A stretch of 52,460 nt of DNA, taken from positions 1-52,460 of the forward strand of contig CAYQBA010000004.1 in assembly GCA_964415605.1 (NCBI GenBank). The letters are read 5' to 3'. The notes beneath the pieces were generated by a model, which saw only the letters and a list, made by a program, of their open reading frames with translations, searched no databases and was not told where the DNA came from. The DNA is from UCB3 sp964415605 (GTDB lineage: Bacteria > Chloroflexota > Anaerolineae > Epilineales > Epilineaceae). The position numbers were made by a program, and so were the translations under genes. Positions 42,961-50,674 of this stretch are shown here, one piece after another; position 1 is the first letter of the stretch, and every line of letters starts with the position of its first letter.

Positions 42961-44250
42961 TCACTTGCCGTGGACCCGCCCCATCGAGGGCTGGCTCGAC
43001 GTCGCCCCGGCCGCCGCGTCCCGTCCGAGCCAAGGCAGGTAAGCGGGGCCGCCCCGCGCGCAGTCGACGCAGACGGTCACCGCCGGGGTCGGCGTGGCCT
43101 CGGTCGAGGCCGTCGCCGTCGGCGTGGCCTGGCGCGACGCCGTCGCGGTGGATCGCGCCGCCGTGGCGGTGGGCGGGGCGACGGTCGGCTGGCCGCCGGG
43201 GTCGAAGGTGGGCACGGCGGCGGGCGTCGCGGCGGGGTCGGCCATGAACCAGCCGCGGGCGGTCGGGTCGGACTTGAAGAACCCGAGGAGGAGGCTCGCC
43301 ACCTTATGCCGCCCGCTGGGCGAGGGGTGCGTGCCGTCGTTGGCCACGAAGTCCTCGCAGCGCCACACGAGGCCGTCGGCGCGCGGCGTCAGGCCGTCCC
43401 CCCACAGGTAGGGTCCCCACAGCAGCAGCGGCGCCCGGACGACGCCGCGGGCGGGGTCGGGGTTCAGCGCGGGGTCGCCGCCGACCTGCTGCTCGATCAG
43501 CCACTTGACGCTGAAGCCGGACTCGTAGGCGTACGGCTCGGGGTTGAGGGCGGTCGAGGCGTAGCCGCCGTAGGTCCGGCTGGCCAGGTAGAGCAGCCGC
43601 GCGTTGGGGAAGCGCGCCTGGGCGACCTGGACGACGGCGACCAGGTCGTCCTGAAGGGCCTTGGCGGCGGCCGGGAACGAGTCGGGCGGAAACCGGCCGC
43701 CGGGCTGGGCGTTGGCCTCCTTGAGCCAGATCACCTGGACCTGGGCCGCGCTCGACCCGGCGCGCGCCAGGCGCTGGTCGACCACGGCCCAGAAGTTGGC
43801 GCTGGGGTCGCGGATCACCGACGCCGTCTGGCCCCCCTGCGCGCCGTCGACCAGGAGGACGCGCCCGTGCTTCTGGGGGTCGGCGTTGGCCAGCTGGACG
43901 AAGCGGCTGAACTCCTGGGTGGCGTTGGACATGCCCAGCGAGAGGACGACGACGCGCCCACCGGCGGCTGGCGCGCCGGCGGTATCGAGCGGGGCGATCG
44001 CCGCGGCGCGCGCGACGGCGGCGGCCAGGTGGGCGGCGGGGGGCGTGTTGGCCCCATCGGGATACAAGCCGCCCGGATGGCCCTCGTACTGCCCGGCCCC
44101 GAGGTCGGTCAGCGGGACGAGCCCGGTGGCGGTGCCCTCGCAGTTGGCGGCAGTGGCGAGCCGGGGCGGGCGCGCACCGGGACCGGCGGCGAGCGCGATG
44201 GCCGCGACGAGGGCGGCCGGGGCGACAAGGTGGCGCATGGGGAGCCGCAT
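42961..44250 (-). CDS. Secreted SGNH-like hydrolase with T/A/P-rich tail
   Basis: The 429-aa precursor has a signal peptide (MRLPMRHLVAPAALVAAIALAAG). A hydrolase-like core follows: VVVLSLGMSNATQEF, where GMSN is placed like the nucleophile block, and DGTHPSPSGRHKVA near residue 318, the Asp-x-x-His block of SGNH/GDSL esterases. A Thr/Ala/Pro linker (about 360-400) ends in CARGGPAYLPWLGRD and a 19-residue tail. The ATG at 44250 has GGAGG seven bases upstream. Catalysis on an acetylated or acylated surface glycan is plausible, but not shown. Confidence 0.72.
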   Translation of the reverse strand: MRLPMRHLVAPAALVAAIALAAGPGARPPRLATAANCEGTATGLVPLTDLGAGQYEGHPGGLYPDGANTPPAAHLAAAVARAAAIAPLDTAGAPAAGGRVVVLSLGMSNATQEFSRFVQLANADPQKHGRVLLVDGAQGGQTASVIRDPSANFWAVVDQRLARAGSSAAQVQVIWLKEANAQPGGRFPPDSFPAAAKALQDDLVAVVQVAQARFPNARLLYLASRTYGGYASTALNPEPYAYESGFSVKWLIEQQVGGDPALNPDPARGVVRAPLLLWGPYLWGDGLTPRADGLVWRCEDFVANDGTHPSPSGRHKVASLLLGFFKSDPTARGWFMADPAATPAAVPTFDPGGQPTVAPPTATAARSTATASRQATPTATASTEATPTPAVTVCVDCARGGPAYLPWLGRDAAAGATSSQPSMGRVHGK

Positions 44251-44409
44251 GGGTGCCTCCGGGAGTGGGGCCGGCGGGCGCAGGGTGCGGGCGTGCCGCC
44301 AGGGTCTGCGCGCCGCGGGCATCGGAGTCCGCGATGGGCGCCCTCCGTCGGACGATCGGGCCCCCTGAAGCGTACAACGCGCGGGTGCGGCGAAAGGTTG
44401 GACGTGGGC

Positions 44410-47154
44410 TCAGGGGGCGGTGCCGGCCTCTGCGTTCCCTTCAATCGCGTCCCCCGGGACCGCGTCGCCCTCGAGCACCGTGGCCAGGTTGCACAGCCAA
44501 TCCAGCGCCCGTTGCAGCGTCGGCGCGTCCTCGGTCACGCGTAAGGACGAGGCACGCGTGAGCACCAGGTGGCCGTCGGTGGACGGGAAGAGCAAGGACT
44601 GAGCACCTTGGAGGAACTCGGCGCCGTCGTCAAGGCAGGCCGCGATCGCCGCCCGTGTGGCATCGTCGATCGGCGCTCCCTGGTCGCTCCACACCCGGAA
44701 ACGCAGGAGACCGCTGCGCGCGCGCCCGATCGTCAGCTCCCGGGCGATCGCCGCGATCTCCGGCGGCAGTGGGATGCTCGACTGCCCGCCGACCACGCGG
44801 TTCACGGTGAACGGCGCGGCCACCACGAGATCCAGGACGTAGCCGCTGGGTGCCTTGCCGACGGCGGCATGCCCGCGGGTCCAGCTCACCACGTACGTGC
44901 TCGAAACCAGGGAGTGCCGGCCGCGGTAGGTGCCGAGGGCGACGTGCTGGGGGCGGCCTGGGCCGGGCTCGACGTAGGACCAGCCGGCCTGCCGCCCGAG
45001 CTCCCGGACGGCGCGAAGGTGGGCATGGCGTCCGAGAAGGGCCAGTCGGGCCAGCGGCGACCCCAGCGGCGTGCCTTCCTTGCTGCTGCCCAACCCGCCG
45101 ACGAGCCCGTAGCAGATGTTGAGGGGGATCGTCGCGATCAGCCCGAAGCCGGTGGTGTCCCGCGCGAGCACCAACAGGGCGGCGACGCCGACGACCATCG
45201 ACGCGCCGCCGACCAGCACCATGCTCGCGAAGATGCCGCGTTCGTTGCGGACGATGAAGGGCAGGAGCGCCAGCGGCATCGCCACCGGCAGCAGCGTCCA
45301 CACCGGCATCCCCAGGCGCACGGCCTCCCACGCGCCGGCCATTCCGGTCGCCGTGTCCATCCAAAACGGCAGGTTGCTGACCAGGGCGACCGTGAGCATG
45401 ACGGCAACCCAACGCAAGGGGCGGAAGCGCCTGGGCTCGGCGACGGCGGCCTTGGCAGCGGCGGCCTCGGTAGCCAGGCCGGCGTCGACCGCTGCCCCGA
45501 TCGCGCCCCGCGCGGCCGTCTCGCCGGACGCCGCGATCTGCGCTGCGTCGGTGAGCGCGCCGGGGGGCGTGGCGCTGCTGGCGTCGGGGACGTCGGCCAC
45601 CCCGCCAAGGTCGAGATCCGCGATCCCCAGGGCCGCGCAGCGCTCGGACCAGGCGGCGGGGTCGATCTCACCCAGGCGCAACGCGTGCAGGGTCGTGTGG
45701 GGCTCGATTGCTTCCCCGTCCTTGAACAGCGTCACCGCCCCGACCTCGGGCGTGGCGTCGAAGCGCCAGCCCTCGCGGCCGAGGGCCGCGCCAAGGGCCA
45801 TCGCGAGCAAGTGGGCTGCGACCTCCGGCGCCGCGTGGTTCGACACGGGCTGCGCGATGCCCACGATCCGGCGCGCGAAGGGTGTGGCGTCGGCCAGGAT
45901 GGCCGGCAGCGCGAGCGGCGTCACGCCAGCCAGCACGGCGGCCTCGTGGCTCACGATGGCCTGCCAGCCCGGCAGGATGCGGCGCGGGCCGACGTCTTCC
46001 CACGTCAGCGGCTCGAGCCGGGAGGCGTCGGGCCCGACCATCGTTTCGACCAGCGCGCGCTCGATCGAGGGCACGTCGTCCAGCAGCGCCAGCGCCGGCG
46101 CGTCAATGGCGAGGGGGTCTGGCATGGGCACGGCGGTGGAGATCGGATCCGGCGCGGGCGGGGCGCCGCCGGAAAGTGTTGGCCCGTGCGCACGGGCGCC
46201 GGCGGCGGTCTCGTGCGCCGGCTCCAGCCCCGCCAAGGCCCGGATGCGGTCGGGGATGGACGGGTGCGAGTCGAGCGGGTTGGTCTGTCCGTCGGTCAGC
46301 TCGGCCGCGATCCGACTCGCGATCGCCGCTCGGACATCGTCGCGGCCGAGGAAGCGGCGGAAGCCGTCGAGAAGCGGGGGGCACACGCCGCCGTTGATCG
46401 CGGGGCCGAAGTCGCTTTGCCAGTAGGCGTCGTAGGCCGGGGCGAGGCCGGGCATCTTGCGCAAGCCCGCGATCAGCGGGGCGACGCCCACCGTCGTCGC
46501 GGCCAGGCGGTCGGCGGTGTGCTCCTGGTGGCGCGAGATGGCCTGCGTGGTGCGGAGGAAGAGCCCGGCGTAGAGCCGGAACGGCATCTGGAAGGCGCTG
46601 TCCTGGAGGCCCTCGAGGGTGCGTTCGATCGCCGCGCGCGTCTTGTGGACCAGCGGTCCCAGCCGGGTGTCGCCGGCGTGGAAGTGGCCGAACTCGTGGG
46701 CGATCGTCGCCTCGAGCTCCGCCTGGCTGAACGTCTGCATGAGCGGCAGGCCGATGCCCATGACGCGCCGGCCGCCGATGCCCATGACGCCGCCGCGCTG
46801 GGCCACCCACGCGTTGACGTCGGGCAAGGCATACACCTCGGCGGGCATCGCCTGGCCGGTGCGCCGCGCGAGATCCCCGAGCAGCGCGAACAGCCGGGGC
46901 TGCCCTTCGGGTGTCAGGCGGGGGAAGGGCGGATCGAAGCGGTCGATGCGCGGCAGGATCGCCCAGCCAATGGTGGCGGCGGCGATCCAGCACGGCAGAA
47001 TCACCTGCACGGGCAGCCGCAAGCCGCGGTCGGCGAGCAGCAGCGGCCCGGCGAACAAGACGACCGCCGCGGCGACGGCCAAAACGTAGAAGCCGATGAG
47101 CAAGGCGACGGCGGCAAGGGCTCGCGTATGGAAGGAGGTTGCGCGATGGGACAT
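44410..47154 (-). CDS. M48-family membrane metalloprotease
   Basis: The 914-aa protein begins with two membrane helices, then a peptidase M48 domain: AEVYALPDVNAWVAQRGG, a zinc site HEFGH (153-157), and HQEHTADRLA carrying the third ligand Glu. Membrane proteases of this family (HtpX/Ste24 type) cleave or check other membrane proteins. After about residue 310 comes a long extra region with a second pair of membrane helices (about 580-680) and a soluble C-terminal domain, much longer than the 280-350 aa of HtpX. The ATG at 47154 is preferred to one 39 bp upstream because the sequence before it is Pro/Arg-rich. Confidence 0.87.
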   Translation of the reverse strand: MSHRATSFHTRALAAVALLIGFYVLAVAAAVVLFAGPLLLADRGLRLPVQVILPCWIAAATIGWAILPRIDRFDPPFPRLTPEGQPRLFALLGDLARRTGQAMPAEVYALPDVNAWVAQRGGVMGIGGRRVMGIGLPLMQTFSQAELEATIAHEFGHFHAGDTRLGPLVHKTRAAIERTLEGLQDSAFQMPFRLYAGLFLRTTQAISRHQEHTADRLAATTVGVAPLIAGLRKMPGLAPAYDAYWQSDFGPAINGGVCPPLLDGFRRFLGRDDVRAAIASRIAAELTDGQTNPLDSHPSIPDRIRALAGLEPAHETAAGARAHGPTLSGGAPPAPDPISTAVPMPDPLAIDAPALALLDDVPSIERALVETMVGPDASRLEPLTWEDVGPRRILPGWQAIVSHEAAVLAGVTPLALPAILADATPFARRIVGIAQPVSNHAAPEVAAHLLAMALGAALGREGWRFDATPEVGAVTLFKDGEAIEPHTTLHALRLGEIDPAAWSERCAALGIADLDLGGVADVPDASSATPPGALTDAAQIAASGETAARGAIGAAVDAGLATEAAAAKAAVAEPRRFRPLRWVAVMLTVALVSNLPFWMDTATGMAGAWEAVRLGMPVWTLLPVAMPLALLPFIVRNERGIFASMVLVGGASMVVGVAALLVLARDTTGFGLIATIPLNICYGLVGGLGSSKEGTPLGSPLARLALLGRHAHLRAVRELGRQAGWSYVEPGPGRPQHVALGTYRGRHSLVSSTYVVSWTRGHAAVGKAPSGYVLDLVVAAPFTVNRVVGGQSSIPLPPEIAAIARELTIGRARSGLLRFRVWSDQGAPIDDATRAAIAACLDDGAEFLQGAQSLLFPSTDGHLVLTRASSLRVTEDAPTLQRALDWLCNLATVLEGDAVPGDAIEGNAEAGTAP

Positions 47155-47335
47155 CGGACCCCTCGGATCAGGTGGCGGGTGGCGGACCCGCAAAGGTGGG
47201 GCGGCAGTGTATCACACGCGCGGCGCGGGGGCGTCTCCGAGGAGTCGCCAAGGCCCGACCACGGGGCCGCGCGACAGCCGATTGACTGAGGAAGCCGGTA
47301 AGCTGTGGGCTCGCAAACCGCACTGGCGGAGCGGG

Positions 47336-47527
47336 TTCGTCACCGCGACGGCGTCGACCAGCTACGAAGGCGACACGTCGGAGTTCTCGGCGTGCATCGC
47401 CTTCGACGCGGTGTCGACGTCGACGCCCACACCGGTCCCAACCGCGACCCCGACACCCACGCCCACGCCGCCGGTCAAGCCGGCGCAGCCGGCGACGGTG
47501 TATCTGCCGATCGCGCGGAAGGAGTAA
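47336..47527 (+). pseudogene. Truncated C-terminal tail of a secreted surface protein
   Basis: Within a longer open frame the only protein-like part is FVTATASTSYEGDTSEFSACI, a T/P linker and a final VYLPIARKE. 'F.TATA......TSEFS.C' is the end of a repeat domain in large Chloroflexota exported beta-helix proteins. No domain, signal peptide or start lies upstream; the sequence before 47336 is the promoter side of the M48 gene. So this is the 3' end of a gene whose body was lost. Confidence 0.65.
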
Positions 47528-47616
47528 GGCAGGCGGAGGCAGGCGGGCGATGGTGGGTCGGGCACGGCGGCGAGCCTGCCTGGCGCGATGGACGGCTTGA
47601 CGCGGTTAAAACAGGT

Positions 47617-47647
47617 GGCGCCGGGTGGGGGGAGGTCACCCGGCGCC
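47617..47647. terminator. Perfect 11-bp GC stem-loop
   Basis: GGCGCCGGGTG pairs with CACCCGGCGCC around a 9-nt loop; outer ACAGG/CCTGT pairing may extend it past a short bulge. On the minus strand it is followed a few bases later by TTTTAA; on the plus strand there is no T-run. Could be a terminator for the truncated gene or a structured RNA element. Confidence 0.45.
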
Positions 47648-47783
47648 GAGGTCCTGTATGGAGGAGAAAACGCGAGATCATTGTAACCCGGTTGCCGCCG
47701 CCTTGCTGGTCGCGCGGGCGACCGCCACCCCACGCCCGACCGACGCTCGCCGTCGCGGGCGCGCCTCACGCTCCGGGGCGTGC

Positions 47784-47789
47784 TAAAAT
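47784..47789 (+). promoter_or_regulatory. -10 box (TAAAAT) of the thioesterase gene
   Basis: TAAAAT in GC-rich sequence, 57 bp before the ATG at 47847. No clear -35 at the standard distance. Confidence 0.4.
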
Positions 47790-47846
47790 CCGCCCATCCC
47801 GCAGTCCCGTCCCATCCGCCTCACCAGCCCCCCCCCGAGGCCCGCC

Positions 47847-48341
47847 ATGACGACCCAGCCGCCCCCGTCCGCCGCTCCCGCCGCCAGCCTCCAGGACCAG
47901 TACGCCCCGCGCAGCATCTGCTTCGGCTGCGGTCCCGCCAACGCCGCCGGCCTGCGCATCAAGAGCTTCGCCCAGGGCGACGAGGTCGTCGCCGATTGGC
48001 AGCCCGAGCCCGAGCACCAGGCCTTCCCGGGCGTCCTGTGCGGCGGCATCATCGGCACGCTCCTGGACTGCCACTGCAACTGGACCGCCGCCCACCACCT
48101 GATGCACCGCGCCGGCGCCGACCACGTCCCCGCCACCGTCACCGCCGAGTACAGCATCCAGATGCGCCGGCCCACCCCCACCGACGGCCCCGTGCACCTG
48201 CGCGCCCGCGTCGTCGAGTCCACCGACGACCGCGCCGTCGTCGAGGGCACCCTCGAGGCCGGCGGCAAGCCGTGCGCCACCTGCCGTGGCGTCTTCGTCG
48301 TCGTCCGGCCCGGCCACCCCGCCTACCACCGCTGGGAGTGA
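47847..48341 (+). CDS. PaaI-type hotdog-fold thioesterase
   Basis: The 164-aa protein begins with a Pro/Ala-rich stretch, then CFGCGPANAAGLRIKSF and GVLCGGIIGTLLDCHCNWTA, the central helix and active-site region of the hotdog family, followed by TAEYSIQMRRPTPTDGPVHL and a strand with AVVEGTLEAGGKPCATCRGVFVVV. These enzymes hydrolyse acyl-CoA thioesters in the cytoplasm. The CFGCG start is typical of a PaaI-like group, common in Actinobacteria and Chloroflexota. The stop lies 7 bp from the stop of the convergent sugar transferase gene. Confidence 0.85.
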   Translation: MTTQPPPSAAPAASLQDQYAPRSICFGCGPANAAGLRIKSFAQGDEVVADWQPEPEHQAFPGVLCGGIIGTLLDCHCNWTAAHHLMHRAGADHVPATVTAEYSIQMRRPTPTDGPVHLRARVVESTDDRAVVEGTLEAGGKPCATCRGVFVVVRPGHPAYHRWE

Positions 48342-48348
48342 GCGCCCG

Positions 48349-49641
48349 TCACGTACCTGGTCGACGCGGCGTGGATCGGCGCTCCGGACCCTCACGCGTC
48401 CCGTCGCCGTTCGCCGCTGGTCCCATGCCGGAGACGTTGCCGCCGTCTCCCCCGCCGACCTCCTCGCCCCGCAGGGCCCGGTAGGCGCGCCGGAACCGCT
48501 GCTCGTCGCCCGGCGACGGATGCGCCGCCGACACCCGGCGCCGCGGCGCCACCCCGAGCAGCGCCAACAGCACCGCCTCGGCGAACAGCCGCGCGTCCAG
48601 GCCCAGGCCCCGGTTGCGGATGTACAGCAGGTCGTAGCGCAGCTTCTCGCGCGGCGTGCTGTAGTAGTCCCCGTACACCTGCGCCAGCCCCGCCAGCCCG
48701 GGGCGCACCGCGTGCCGCTGCGCGTAGTGCGGGATGTCCCGCAGGTGGCGCGCGACGAACACCGTCCGCTCCGGCCGCGGCCCCACCAGGCTCATGTCGC
48801 CCACCGCGATGTTGATGAGCTGCGGCAGCTCGTCGATGTGTGTCCGCCGCAGCAGGTTCCCCAGCCGCGTCACGCGCGCGTCCGTCGGCGCCGCCGGCAC
48901 CGGGCCCGTGCCGCCCTCCGCATCCTTGATCATCGACCGCAGCTTGAGCTGGTTGAAGCTGCGGCCGCCTTGCTTGACGGCCACCTTGGCCACCAGCAGC
49001 GGCCCCGGATCCTGCAGCCACACCGCGATCGCCAGCGCCAGCGAGATCGGCAGCGAGACCGCCATGATGACGAGCGCCAGCACGAGCTCCACCCCGCGCT
49101 TCACGCGGTCGCCCGGGGCGTCCGCCAGCCGCACGGCCGCGTGGGCGGCCGCGACCGCCGCCACCACGTCCGGGGCCGGCCGCGCCACCACCTCGACCAG
49201 CCCGAACTGCCGGTGCGTGAGGCACAGCGCCGCCGCGAACGTTCCGAGCACCCCCACCGTCAGGTAGTTGACCAGGGACGTCCACCCGAAGCGCGCCTGG
49301 TAGAGCGCGACCACCACCGCCAGCGTGGCGCCGGCCACGAACGCCAGGCGCAGCGCTCCCTCCCGCCCGAGGTGCAGCGGCAGGCGGCGAACGGCGGCGT
49401 GCGCCACCGGCGTGGCCACCGCGTAGATGCCGAAGTACAGCCCGAACTGAAGGCCGACGTTGTCGATGTTGCCGCCATAGAACGCCGCCAGGTGCTGGGT
49501 GTAGCGCCAGACCAGCACGAAGGCCAGCGTCGTCAGGCCGATGTAGCCCAGGAGCACGAACCGGAAGCGGCGCGGCTGGGCGGCCGGCGGCGTGGGGGTG
49601 GCGGAGGCGCGGGCGGTGCGCGGGGAGGATGGCGGCGGCAT
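48349..49641 (-). CDS. Bacterial sugar transferase (initiating phosphoglycosyltransferase)
   Basis: The 430-aa protein has an N-terminal membrane part (about four helices, residues 25-165) and a C-terminal PGT domain: RVKRGVELVLALVIMAVSLPI (re-entrant helix), GRSFNQLKLRSM, RRTHIDELPQLINIAVGDMSLVGPRPE and RPGLAGLAQVYG. This is the WbaP/WcaJ-type core that moves a sugar-1-phosphate from UDP-sugar to undecaprenyl phosphate and starts capsule, O-antigen or exopolysaccharide synthesis. The Arg-Pro-rich C-terminus (last 50 residues) is poorly conserved. Shares a 10-bp palindromic -10 with the divergent tagA-like gene. Confidence 0.92.
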   Translation of the reverse strand: MPPPSSPRTARASATPTPPAAQPRRFRFVLLGYIGLTTLAFVLVWRYTQHLAAFYGGNIDNVGLQFGLYFGIYAVATPVAHAAVRRLPLHLGREGALRLAFVAGATLAVVVALYQARFGWTSLVNYLTVGVLGTFAAALCLTHRQFGLVEVVARPAPDVVAAVAAAHAAVRLADAPGDRVKRGVELVLALVIMAVSLPISLALAIAVWLQDPGPLLVAKVAVKQGGRSFNQLKLRSMIKDAEGGTGPVPAAPTDARVTRLGNLLRRTHIDELPQLINIAVGDMSLVGPRPERTVFVARHLRDIPHYAQRHAVRPGLAGLAQVYGDYYSTPREKLRYDLLYIRNRGLGLDARLFAEAVLLALLGVAPRRRVSAAHPSPGDEQRFRRAYRALRGEEVGGGDGGNVSGMGPAANGDGTREGPERRSTPRRPGT

Positions 49642-49664
49642 GGTTGTCTTGTCGGACCAAAGGC

Positions 49665-49674
49665 ATTATATAAT
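49665..49674. promoter_or_regulatory. Palindromic ATTATATAAT, shared -10 of divergent genes
   Basis: TATAAT reads on the plus strand at 49669-49674 and on the minus strand at 49665-49670, so one 10-bp palindrome holds overlapping -10 boxes for both directions. It is 24 bp upstream of the sugar transferase ATG and 32 bp upstream of the tagA-like ATG. The two transcripts must compete for polymerase. Confidence 0.6.
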
Positions 49675-49706
49675 CGTCACGCTGCGGAATCGACCTGCGA
49701 GCGGCC

Positions 49707-50528
49707 ATGCCAACCTCGATCAGCCCAGACGGCCCGGTTCCCGGCGACCCCGCGCGGCGCCGCATCCTCGGCGCGCGGGTCGACGACGTGACGTGGCCCG
49801 AGGCGCTGGCGCGCATCGACGCGTTCGTCGCGTCCGGCCGGCCGCATCACGTCGTCACCCCCAACCCCGAGCTCGTGATGCTGGCGCGGCGCGACCCCGT
49901 CTTCCACGCCGTCCTCGAGCACGCCGACCTGGCGCCGGCCGACGGCGTGGGTCTGTGCTGGGCCGGGCGGCTGCTCGGCCAGCCCATTCGCGCCGTGGTG
50001 CCGGGCAGCGACCTCCTCGAGCGCATGGCCGAGCCGGCGGGGCGGCGGGGCGACCGGTGGTTCCTGCTCGGCGCCGCCGAAGGCGTGGCGGCGGAGGTCG
50101 GCCGCATCCTGGCGGCCCGGCATCCCGGCCTCGTCATCGCCGGCACGTGGTCCGGCACGCCCCGCGACGCGGACGCCGACGCCATCTGCCGGCGGATCGA
50201 GGCGGCGGCGCCGGTGGATGCGCTCTTCGTGGCCTTCGGCTCGCCGGCCCAGGAGCTGTGGATCGCCCGGCACCAGCCGCGCTTGCGCGTGCCGGTGGCG
50301 GTGGGGGTGGGCGGCGGGTTCAACTTCGTGGCCGGCCGCAGCCGCCGGCCGCCGACGGTGGTCAGGCGGCTGCACATGATCTGGCTCTTCCGCCTGCTCA
50401 CCGAGCCGTGGCGCTGGCGCCGGCAGCTCCGGCTGGTGGGCTTTGGATGCGCGGTCGTGCGCGAAGCGCTCGGCCGGCGGTTCGGAGGGAACCCCGCGGC
50501 GGCGCGCCACGCGCCGGGCGCGGGCTGA
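49707..50528 (+). CDS. WecB/TagA/CpsF-family glycosyltransferase
   Basis: The 273-aa protein has the GT26 signatures: TPNPELVMLARRDP, ADLAPADGVGLCWAGRLLG with the catalytic-type Asp, RWFLLGAAEGVA, VDALFVAFGSPAQELWIARH and VGVGGGFNFVAGRSRRPP. GT26 enzymes add ManNAc(A) or a related sugar to a lipid-linked intermediate on the cytoplasmic face. Paired divergently with an initiating sugar transferase, it should act on the second sugar of the same repeat unit. The basic C-terminus (RLLTEPWRWRRQLRLVGFG) fits peripheral membrane binding. Confidence 0.93.
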   Translation: MPTSISPDGPVPGDPARRRILGARVDDVTWPEALARIDAFVASGRPHHVVTPNPELVMLARRDPVFHAVLEHADLAPADGVGLCWAGRLLGQPIRAVVPGSDLLERMAEPAGRRGDRWFLLGAAEGVAAEVGRILAARHPGLVIAGTWSGTPRDADADAICRRIEAAAPVDALFVAFGSPAQELWIARHQPRLRVPVAVGVGGGFNFVAGRSRRPPTVVRRLHMIWLFRLLTEPWRWRRQLRLVGFGCAVVREALGRRFGGNPAAARHAPGAG

Positions 50529-50674
50529 GACGTCCCGCCCGCAGGTCGGACCGCCGCCCGTGGGCATGCCCTCGCGAATCCGCCGCCGATCGCCGCGCCA
50601 TTGACCCCGGCTGGGCGCCGGCCGGGGATGCGGTTCGGGCGCGCCCGGGGCGCGCGGTGCACAGGGGGAGGCTC

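Larger units (their letters stand above)
47528..47846. other. Intergenic region with stem-loop and thioesterase promoter
   Basis: This 319-bp stretch holds an 11-bp perfect stem-loop (47617-47647), a TAAAAT box (47784-47789) and no convincing coding frame. Confidence 0.55.
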
